From CALZJC01 sp041574955 (GTDB lineage Bacteria > Acidobacteriota > Thermoanaerobaculia > Multivoradales > JAHEKO01): a DNA stretch of 11,527 nt. This document shows, in pieces, positions 1-5,546 of this stretch (position 1 is its first letter; the number at the start of each line of letters is the position of its first letter). The stretch spans positions 1 through 11,527 of the forward strand of contig JBFGNS010000135.1 of the NCBI GenBank assembly GCA_041574955.1. The letters are read 5' to 3'. The notes beneath the pieces are model-generated. The model was not told the origin of the DNA, made no database searches, and worked only from the letters and a program-made list of their open reading frames with translations. Both the position numbers and the translations under genes were made by a program.

Positions 1-852
1 CGGCGGCGCCAGGTGCTCGCGGCCGTTGCCGTCGGCGTCGTGCAGCCAGTAGCGGGCCTTGTCGAGCCGCTGCGGCCGCACGAAGTCGTCGCACACGATC
101 GAGCCGCGGGTGCCGGCGATCTCGAACCAGCGCCGCGCCACAGTGTCGAAGCCGCAGTCGAACGACGCCACCCGCTCGCCGGGGAACCAGAGAAAGCCGG
201 AGAGGTTGGCGTCGACTTCGCGGAACCAGCGCGCGGTGGCCCAGGCGCGCTCGGGCAGCTCGCCGAACGCCCACAGCGCCGCCGCCACGCAGTACCAGCC
301 CAGATCCCCCAGGACGCCGCCCCCCAGCTCGCGCTGGAAGCGGATGTCGTCCTCCGGCAGCGGCTCCCAGCTCAGGGTGAAGGCGGCGGTCACCCGCCGC
401 GGCTCGCCCAGCTCGCCGCGCTCGAGGTGGCGGCGCATCATGGCGGTGCGCGGATGGTGCTTCCACATCATGCCGTCCATCAGCTGGACGCCGCTCGCGC
501 GGCAGGCGGCGACCATCCGCTCGGCCTCCGCCACGCTGGCCGCCAACGGCTTCTCGCACAGCACGTGCTTGCCGGCCTCGGCGGCGCGCACCGTCCACTC
601 GGCGTGGAGCGCCGGCGGCAGCGGCAGGTAGACGGCGTCGATCTCGCCGTCGTCGAGCAGCTCGCGGTAGGAGCCGTACGACCGCTCAGTCCCGTGCTCG
701 GCGGCCCAGCGGCGGGCGCGCCCCGCGTCGCGGCTGGCCACCGCCGCCGCCACCGCCCCGTCGGCCACCCGCATCGCCGCGCACACCCGGGCGGCAATCC
801 GCGCCGTGCCCAGGATGCCCCAGCGAACCGCGGGCCTGCCGCCCGCGGTCAT
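1..852 (-). CDS. Gfo/Idh/MocA-family NAD(P)-dependent oxidoreductase, 3' end cut by window edge
   Basis: The 284 visible residues form a Rossmann-fold sugar or dihydrodiol-type dehydrogenase, but the substrate cannot be told. Near the N-terminus is the nucleotide-binding turn GILGTARIA (residues 12-20). The family motif EKP is at 100-102, with Lys101 the expected catalytic lysine. WKHHP (130-134) matches the position of the usual N-H-H-P motif, and GGGVLGDLGWYC (177-188) begins the C-terminal alpha/beta domain. The family is usually about 330 residues, so roughly 50 are missing beyond the edge. The chosen ATG (850-852) overlaps the TGA of the upstream DoxX gene as ATGA, which implies translational coupling. 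The layout of the GGG-D-G-Y region resembles dihydrodiol dehydrogenase and glucose-fructose oxidoreductase relatives. Family assignment is secure; specificity is unknown. Confidence 0.9.
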   Translation of the reverse strand, partial: MTAGGRPAVRWGILGTARIAARVCAAMRVADGAVAAAVASRDAGRARRWAAEHGTERSYGSYRELLDDGEIDAVYLPLPPALHAEWTVRAAEAGKHVLCEKPLAASVAEAERMVAACRASGVQLMDGMMWKHHPRTAMMRRHLERGELGEPRRVTAAFTLSWEPLPEDDIRFQRELGGGVLGDLGWYCVAAALWAFGELPERAWATARWFREVDANLSGFLWFPGERVASFDCGFDTVARRWFEIAGTRGSIVCDDFVRPQRLDKARYWLHDADGNGREHLAPP

Positions 853-1286
853 CGGCCGGCTGGACGGCGCAGCCAGGCGTCGAGGCCGTACCGGCCGGAG
901 CCAAGCACCGCCGAGTACCAGGCGACCACCAGGAAGAACAGGCTCGGCAGCCGTTCCCAAAGCGGATCCCCCGCCTTCTGCAGCAACGCCGCAACCAGCA
1001 TGGTGAGGACGACGGCCAGCCCCGACGGCCGGGTCAGCAGACCGCACGCCAGGAAGATGCCACCGACCACCTCGCTGAGCACCGCAAGCCACGCGAGCAG
1101 CGCGGGCAGCGGGAAGCCGAGGTTGCCGACGTCCTCGACGAACCAGCTGGGAACCGGCATCTTGCTCAGGCCGAAGGAGAGGCACAGCGCCAGGCCGGCG
1201 AAGACCCGCGGCACCGCCAGGGCGAGGTCGGCGGCGCGCGAGCGGGTGTCGACCGCGCCGATCAGCAGACGCTTCCAGAAGCTCAT
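849..1286 (-). CDS. DoxX-family integral membrane protein
   Basis: This is a 145-residue protein with the four-helix pattern of DoxX/DoxD membrane proteins. Hydrophobic segments lie near residues 21-40, 62-83, 88-103 and 115-130. The small-residue stretch LSEVVGGIFLACGLLTR (70-86) and the C-terminal GSGRYGLDAWL (129-139) are typical of the family, where GxGRYSLD is common. DoxX relatives are linked to quinone-dependent thiosulfate oxidation or to redox-stress complexes, but most are uncharacterised, so no reaction is claimed. A good ribosome binding site (GGGGAGGGG) lies about 10 bases before the ATG. The gene starts 29 bases after the glycosyltransferase stop, and its TGA overlaps the start of the next oxidoreductase. 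The two are therefore probably made together, and the pairing may mean a shared redox role. Confidence 0.88.
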   Translation of the reverse strand: MSFWKRLLIGAVDTRSRAADLALAVPRVFAGLALCLSFGLSKMPVPSWFVEDVGNLGFPLPALLAWLAVLSEVVGGIFLACGLLTRPSGLAVVLTMLVAALLQKAGDPLWERLPSLFFLVVAWYSAVLGSGRYGLDAWLRRPAGR

Positions 1287-1315
1287 CGCCGCGTGCCCCT
1301 CCCCGGCGCCTCGGC

Positions 1316-2233
1316 CTACCGCTCGCCTGGCGGCGATCCGGCGTCCTCGCCGCCCGCCGGGCCGGCCTCCGCCGGGTGCTGCCAGGTGGCGTCGTCATCG
1401 TCGAACGCCGGCAGCTCGATCTCCTCGCCGGCGCGCGCGCGGGTGTTGTAGTCCCACAGCCGGGCGTACTTCAAGAACGAGCCGTAGGCCTGCAGGCCGC
1501 AGACCACCAGGCCGTGCAGCCCGTCGAGGACGCCGAGCTGCAGGAAGTAGGTGCGGACGAAGCGCCACAGCGGGCGGCCGCCGATCTCGATCATCCCCGC
1601 CCGGCGGCCTTCCCGGAACGCCTGCGCGGCGCCCCACTCGGCGTAGTTGCGCAGCTTGTCGAGGTACTGGCCGAGCTCGCGGAAGGTGTAGTGCATCAGC
1701 GCGTTGCGCAGCACCGGCGTCGGGCCGACGATGTCGAGGTCGGCGTGCACCCGGCGGTCGGGGTAGCGGCCGTGCGCGCGGTGGAAGAAGCGGATCACCT
1801 TGTCGGTCGACCAGCCGGAGTGGCGGATCATCTTGCCCAGCACCAGGTTGCGCCGCCGCACGTAGTAGCCGTGGAAGCGCGGCCCCTCGACCAGCAGCTC
1901 GAGCAGCTCGCGCGCCAGCGGCTCGGTGACCCGCTCGTCGGCGTCGAGGATCAGCACCCAGTCGTGCTGGACGCGGTCGAGCGACCAGTTCTTCTGCGCC
2001 GCCGAGCCGAAGTACTCGCGCTGCAGCACCTTGACCGGCAGCCTCTTCGCCAGCTCCACCGTGCGGTCGCTCGAGAAGCTGTCGACCACCAGCACCTCGT
2101 CCGCCCACAGCACCGAGCGGATGCACTCCTCGATGTTGATCTCCTCGTTGAAGGTGGTGATGATCACCGAGATCGGCAGGCGCTCCGGCGCCTGCCGCAG
2201 CCGCTCGAGATCCTGGCGTTCAGCGCGTCGCAT
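1316..2233 (-). CDS. Family 2 glycosyltransferase, WaaE/KdtX (LPS core glucosyltransferase)-like
   Basis: A GT-A fold glycosyltransferase of 305 residues, probably acting at the cytoplasmic membrane on lipopolysaccharide core or another surface glycan. The sequence shows the family 2 start PISVIITTFNEE (20-31) and VLVVDSFSSDRT (47-58). A metal-binding DADE follows at 97-100. SGWSTDKVIRFFHR (139-152) and YPDRRVHADL (157-166) are characteristic of the WaaE/LgtF-like branch, which adds beta-linked glucose or a similar sugar to heptose. The hydrophobic C-terminal part (about 225-262) suggests membrane association, and the last 35 residues are acidic and low-complexity. The ATG at 2231-2233 lies inside the end of ymdB, giving a 14-base overlap. 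There is no other ATG before the conserved core. The acceptor sugar is an inference. Confidence 0.88.
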   Translation of the reverse strand: MRRAERQDLERLRQAPERLPISVIITTFNEEINIEECIRSVLWADEVLVVDSFSSDRTVELAKRLPVKVLQREYFGSAAQKNWSLDRVQHDWVLILDADERVTEPLARELLELLVEGPRFHGYYVRRRNLVLGKMIRHSGWSTDKVIRFFHRAHGRYPDRRVHADLDIVGPTPVLRNALMHYTFRELGQYLDKLRNYAEWGAAQAFREGRRAGMIEIGGRPLWRFVRTYFLQLGVLDGLHGLVVCGLQAYGSFLKYARLWDYNTRARAGEEIELPAFDDDDATWQHPAEAGPAGGEDAGSPPGER

Positions 2234-3008
2234 CGGGAATCAGCAGGCGCTCGATGGAGCGCGCGCGGCCGGTCGTCTCGTCGATGTCGAGCGCCACCGC
2301 CGCCAGCCGCACGTCGCGCTTGGCGACCTCGAAGCCGTACGGCCGCTGGGTGAGGAAGCGCTTGAGCACCTTGTCCGAGCGCATGCCGATGACCGACTCG
2401 TACGGCCCGGTCATGCCGACGTCGGTCAGGTAGGCGGTGCCGCCCGGCAGCAGCCGGTCGTCGGCGGTGGGGACGTGGGTGTGGGTGCCGACGACCGCGC
2501 TCACCCGGCCGTCGAGGTGCAGGCCCAGCGCCTGCTTCTCGCTGGTGGCCTCGGCGTGGAAGTCGACCAGGATCACCTTGACCTTGTCGGGCAGCTCGGC
2601 CAGCAGGCGGTCGGCGACGGCGAACGGGCTGTCGAGCGGCTTCATGAACACCTGCCCCTCGAGGTTGAGGACGGCGACCGGGATGCCGGCGGCGGTCTCG
2701 CCGACCCAGACGCCGGCGCCCGGCGCCTCGCCCGGGTAGTTGGCCGGCCGCAGCAGCCGCGGCTCGCTGTCGAACAGCGGCATGCCCTCCTTCTTGTCCC
2801 AGATGTGGTTGCCGCTGGTGAAGCAGTCGATCGGCAGCTCGTCGAGCTCGGCCAGCACGTCGGGCGTGATGCCGAAGCCGCCGGCGGCGTTCTCGACGTT
2901 GACCACCACGTAGTCCAGCCGCCGGCTGTCGACCAGCTCGGGCAGCCGCCGCGCCAGGGCCTTGCGGCCCGGCTTGCCGACCACGTCGCCGACGAACAGC
3001 AGTCTCAT
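2220..3008 (-). CDS. ymdB: YmdB-family metallophosphodiesterase
   Basis: This 262-residue calcineurin-like phosphoesterase belongs to the YmdB family, whose Bacillus subtilis member hydrolyses 2',3'-cyclic nucleotides and influences biofilm and motility decisions. The full set of metal ligands is visible: Asp8 in GDVVG, Glu39 and Asn40 in NVENAAGG, Asn67 and His68 in SGNHIWD, His151 in DFHAE, and His176 and His178 in GTHTHVPTAD. Length and residue spacing match the family. Its ATG overlaps the TGA of rny (ATGA, 3005-3008), so translation of the two is likely coupled. The rny-ymdB pair is conserved in many phyla. It is followed directly by a glycosyltransferase gene whose start lies within the ymdB reading frame. 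Confidence 0.95.
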   Translation of the reverse strand: MRLLFVGDVVGKPGRKALARRLPELVDSRRLDYVVVNVENAAGGFGITPDVLAELDELPIDCFTSGNHIWDKKEGMPLFDSEPRLLRPANYPGEAPGAGVWVGETAAGIPVAVLNLEGQVFMKPLDSPFAVADRLLAELPDKVKVILVDFHAEATSEKQALGLHLDGRVSAVVGTHTHVPTADDRLLPGGTAYLTDVGMTGPYESVIGMRSDKVLKRFLTQRPYGFEVAKRDVRLAAVALDIDETTGRARSIERLLIPDATR

Positions 3009-4573
3009 TTCGCGTAGTCGACCGCGCGGCTCTCGCGGATGACCGTAACCTTGATCTGCCCCGGATAGGTGAGCTCGGCCTCGACCTTGCGGGCGATGTC
3101 CTTGGACAGCCAGATCGCCTGGTCGTCGTCCACCCGCTTGCAGTCGACGATCACCCGGATCTCGCGGCCGGCCTGGATGGCGTAGGTCTTCTGCACCCCC
3201 TTGAAGTTGCGCGCCAGCTCCTCGAGCTTCTCGAGCCGCTTGACGTAGGTTTCGAGCACCTCGCGGCGAGCGCCGGGCCGCGCCGCCGACAGCGCGTCGG
3301 CGGCGGTGACCAGCACCGCCTCCACGGTCTCCGGGTCGTAGTCGCCGTGGTGGCAGGCCATGGCGTGCACCACCGCCTCGTTCTCGCCGTACTTGCGCAG
3401 CAGGTCGATGCCGATCTCGAGGTGGCTGCCCTCCATCTCCCGGTCCACCGCCTTGCCGACGTCGTGGAACAGCCCGGCCCGCTTGGCGATCGCCACGTCG
3501 ACCTTGAGCTCCGAGGCCATGGTGCTGGCGAGGAACGCCACCTCCTTGGAGTGCTGCAGCACGTTCTGGCCGTACGAGGTGCGGTAGCGCAGCCGCCCCA
3601 GCAGCTTCACCAGCTCCTTGTGCACGTTGGGGATGTTGAGCTCGAGCAGCGCCGCCTCGCCCTCCTGGCGGATGCGGTCGTCGAACTCGGCGCGCACCTT
3701 CTCCACCACCTCTTCGATGCGCGCCGGGTGGATCCGGCCGTCGGCGATCAGCCGCTCCAGGCTGGCGCGCGCGATCTCGCGCCGCAGCGGATCGAAGCCC
3801 GACAGGATCACCGCCTCGGGGGTGTCGTCGACGATCAGGTCGATGCCGGTGAGCGCCTCGAGGGCGCGGATGTTGCGCCCCTCACGGCCGATGATCCGCC
3901 CCTTCATCTCATCGTTGGGCAGCACCACCACCGACACCGTGGTCTCGGCCACGTAGTCCGAGGCGGCGCGCTGCACCGCCATGCCCACGATGCGCTGGGC
4001 GTCGCGCGCCGCGTTCTCGCGCGCCTCGTCCTCGATCCGCTTGACCAGGTGGGCGGCGTCCATGCGCGCCTCGTCCTCGAGCGAGCGAACCAGCTCGTCC
4101 TTGGCCTGCTGCGCGGTGAGGCCGGCGATCCGCTCCAGCTTGGCGCGCTCGGCGTCGATCATCTCGGCCAGCTCGGTCTGTCGCGTCTCGAGCGTGCGCT
4201 CGAGCGCGACGGTGGCCTTCTCGCGCGTCGCGGTCTCGCGCTCGCGCTGGTTGACCTCCTCGAACCGGCGGTCGAGCTTGTCCTGCTTCTGCGCCAGCCG
4301 GCGCTCCAGCTGGTCGATCTCGTCGCGCCGCTTGCGCGACGCCTTCTCGAACTCGTTGCGCGCCGCCAGCAGCTTCTCCTTCGCCGCCAGCTCCGCCTCG
4401 CGCAGCTTGGCCTCGCGCTCGCGCTCGGCCTCCTCGAGAACGCGGGCCGCCTGCCGCCGGGCGCGCGCGGTGACGCGCTTGGCCGCCCGCCGGATCCACA
4501 GCCACCACACCACGGCGACCGCTGCCGCCGCGCCCCCCGCCGCCACCGCTGTGAGCAGTATCTTGGTGTCCAC
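3005..4573 (-). CDS. rny: Ribonuclease Y, membrane-anchored mRNA endonuclease
   Basis: RNase Y of 522 residues, which starts mRNA decay by endonucleolytic cleavage at the membrane. Domains in order are an N-terminal transmembrane helix (about 5-27), a long charged coiled coil (about 30-200), a KH RNA-binding domain with GRIIGREGRNIRALE (225-239), and an HD catalytic domain with LFHDVGKAVD (368-377; His370, Asp371). The C-terminal part ends with KDIARKVEAELTYPGQIKVTVI (near 491-512), as in other RNase Y proteins. The length is normal for the family. The start is GTG (4571-4573), preceded by AGGAGG at a six-base spacing. No better start exists, since the membrane helix begins at once. The stop overlaps the ymdB start. 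Upstream lies the 6S RNA segment, so rny may be on a transcript that is processed there. Confidence 0.97.
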   Translation of the reverse strand: MDTKILLTAVAAGGAAAAVAVVWWLWIRRAAKRVTARARRQAARVLEEAEREREAKLREAELAAKEKLLAARNEFEKASRKRRDEIDQLERRLAQKQDKLDRRFEEVNQRERETATREKATVALERTLETRQTELAEMIDAERAKLERIAGLTAQQAKDELVRSLEDEARMDAAHLVKRIEDEARENAARDAQRIVGMAVQRAASDYVAETTVSVVVLPNDEMKGRIIGREGRNIRALEALTGIDLIVDDTPEAVILSGFDPLRREIARASLERLIADGRIHPARIEEVVEKVRAEFDDRIRQEGEAALLELNIPNVHKELVKLLGRLRYRTSYGQNVLQHSKEVAFLASTMASELKVDVAIAKRAGLFHDVGKAVDREMEGSHLEIGIDLLRKYGENEAVVHAMACHHGDYDPETVEAVLVTAADALSAARPGARREVLETYVKRLEKLEELARNFKGVQKTYAIQAGREIRVIVDCKRVDDDQAIWLSKDIARKVEAELTYPGQIKVTVIRESRAVDYAK

Positions 4574-4611
4574 CCGCTACCTCCTGGCCAGAGGTACAGG
4601 CGGGTTCGGGT

Positions 4612-4627
4612 TCCCGCGTCAGCGGGA
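4612..4627 (-). terminator. Hairpin just after the 6S RNA, possible 3'-end or processing signal
   Basis: A perfect 6-base-pair inverted repeat (TCCCGC / GCGGGA) with a four-base loop lies about 10 bases beyond the predicted 3' end of the 6S RNA and before the rny ribosome binding site. On the minus strand no U-run follows it, so it is not a classical intrinsic terminator. The right arm could instead pair with a CCCGC further downstream, giving two mutually exclusive hairpins. It may shape the RNA's 3' end or do nothing. Confidence 0.3.
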
Positions 4628-4632
4628 GAGGA

Positions 4633-4830
4633 AGTTCAGCACCCCCCGTGAAGCCGTGTGGATCGGACCTATTAGAACCTGGCTCTTACCAGGTGGGTGT
4701 CCGCTCCGCGAGCCTTCAGCGTCCCCGTGCATGCGGGGCTGGCTCCAGCCGCGCGGGTAAGAGACTCCCGAGGTCTTACTGTTGGTTCTACAAAGACTGA
4801 ACCCATCACGAACCACACAGGGGATGCTGG
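4633..4830 (-). ncRNA. ssrS: 6S RNA (regulator of RNA polymerase)
   Basis: This non-coding segment between zapA and rny folds as 6S RNA, which binds the housekeeping RNA polymerase holoenzyme by imitating an open promoter. Bases 4820-4828 pair with 4638-4646 in a 9-pair closing stem (one G-U). Further in, 4813-4818 pairs with 4656-4661. These enclose about 191 nucleotides; the E. coli RNA is 184. The 3' side of the central bubble holds a hairpin at 4677-4694 (ACCTGG/CCAGGT), as in E. coli. The apical arm (4701-4756) ends in CCCCG-CATGCA-CGGGG (4723-4738), and the E. coli loop region also contains GCAUGC. The 5' strand carries CCAG..UCCCCUG, as in E. coli. A further hairpin lies at 4757-4779. 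Position after zapA is the classic ssrS context. Ends are approximate, and I see no convincing dedicated promoter (only a weak CAAGAT). Confidence 0.82.
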
Positions 4831-4882
4831 TTCAGACATCTTGTTGACGACGCGCCCGACCTCTCGCACGGAGGCCCCGCTG

Positions 4883-5173
4883 CTACAGAACCGCCTCGAG
4901 CTTGCCGGTCAGGCTCGTCACTTTCTCCTGTATCTCGACCCGTTCCCTTTCCTGTGACTTCCGGTACTGGAAAAGTTCGTCAGCTATGTTGAGCGCCGCC
5001 AGGATGGCGATCTTCGCCGTGTCCACCGTCGAGACCTGCTGCGCGATCTCGCGCATCTTGCCGTCGACGAGGGTGGCCAGCTCCTGGAGCCGCTCGGGAT
5101 CCTTGTCGCCGCGGACGTGGTAGACGGCCCCGAAGATCTCGACGTCGGTTGACGTTGTCGCCTTGGCGCTCAT
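4883..5173 (-). CDS. zapA: Cell division protein ZapA
   Basis: ZapA is a 96-residue cytoplasmic protein that cross-links FtsZ filaments in the division ring. The N-terminal beta-strand part VEIFGAVYHVRGDKDPERLQ (11-30) is the ZapA signature. It is followed by ELATLVDGKMREIAQQ (31-46) and TAKIAILAALNIADEL (52-67), then a C-terminal coiled coil (about 68-94) that forms the dimer and tetramer stalk. The ATG at 5171-5173 was chosen because the family starts shortly before this beta strand. The in-frame extension upstream to about 5236 is composition-driven and crosses a promoter-like site. The ribosome binding site is weak (GGA). Upstream is the ZapB-like gene, and downstream the 6S RNA begins about 53 bases after the stop. 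Confidence 0.93.
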   Translation of the reverse strand: MSAKATTSTDVEIFGAVYHVRGDKDPERLQELATLVDGKMREIAQQVSTVDTAKIAILAALNIADELFQYRKSQERERVEIQEKVTSLTGKLEAVL

Positions 5174-5234
5174 CGCGTTCGTCCGCGGTTTCCAGCCACG
5201 CGCCGAGGCGCGCTGCGCTGCGGATCCTGCGGCC

Positions 5235-5240
5235 AATATA
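5235..5240 (-). promoter_or_regulatory. Possible extended -10 promoter element upstream of zapA
   Basis: On the minus strand the sequence TGCTATATT appears in the 105-base gap between the ZapB-like gene and zapA. TATATT is close to the -10 consensus and has the TGn extension. It is one of very few AT-rich spots in this region. No good -35 element is visible at the usual distance. If used, it would drive zapA, the 6S RNA and rny separately from the phe operon. Confidence 0.35.
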
Positions 5241-5260
5241 GCACAGCGACCCGCCCGCCC

Positions 5261-5277
5261 GGGCCGCCACGCGGCCC
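5261..5277 (-). other. GC-rich hairpin right after the ZapB-like gene
   Basis: A perfect 7-base-pair inverted repeat (GGGCCGC / GCGGCCC) with a three-base loop begins two bases after the stop codon of the ZapB-like gene. No U-tract follows on the minus strand, so an intrinsic terminator is doubtful. It could stabilise the 3' end of the upstream message or simply reflect the high GC content. Confidence 0.3.
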
Positions 5278-5278
5278 T

Positions 5279-5482
5279 CTAGGCCAGCGCTTCGAGGTGC
5301 TCGGCGAGCTTGCTCAGGCGCTTGCGCACGACCTGGCGCTGCTTGGCCCAGCCGGCCCCCTTGGCGCCGTCCGCTTCCAGCTTCTTGAGCCGGTTCTTGA
5401 GCGTCCGGTTCTCGCGCTGGAGCTTGTCGATGACCGCGGTGGCCGTCTCGATCTTGCGCTCGAGCTGTTCGAACTCGTCCAT
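5279..5482 (-). CDS. ZapB-like small coiled-coil protein
   Basis: A 67-residue, highly charged protein predicted to be one coiled coil with a break. Heptad-like leucines and isoleucines run from EQLERKIETATAVIDKLQ (4-21) through ENRTLKNRLKKLEAD (24-38). A glycine-rich hinge (39-44) is followed by a basic second helix (46-66). ZapB of E. coli is also a small coiled coil and partners ZapA at the division ring. The gene directly upstream of zapA makes this the best reading, although coiled-coil sequence alone is weak evidence of orthology. The ATG at 5480-5482 has a perfect GGAGG five bases ahead and lies 64 bases after the pheT stop. Confidence 0.72.
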   Translation of the reverse strand: MDEFEQLERKIETATAVIDKLQRENRTLKNRLKKLEADGAKGAGWAKQRQVVRKRLSKLAEHLEALA

Positions 5483-5546
5483 TGCCGCCTCCGCTGCGCG
5501 CGGCGGTCCCGCTGGTCGGGCCGCCCGGGTTGTCGGAGCTTCGATT

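Noticed and set aside
13..1929. Long plus-strand open frame across the oxidoreductase, DoxX and glycosyltransferase genes
   Set aside because: It crosses three genuine minus-strand genes and has the proline- and arginine-rich makeup of a high-GC shadow frame.
4583..4605. Hairpin hiding the rny ribosome binding site (CCTC...GAGG)
   Set aside because: It has only four base pairs, and the longer version would leave no loop, so it is too weak to propose as regulation.
4600..4880. tmRNA or RNase P RNA in the zapA-rny gap
   Set aside because: There is no tRNA-like 3' end, tag-peptide frame or conserved RNase P core. The closing stem length, bubble hairpin and context fit 6S RNA.
4619..4957. Small open frames of 65-86 residues overlapping the zapA-rny gap
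   Set aside because: They have no good ribosome sites and lie across the 6S RNA stems, which explain the sequence better.
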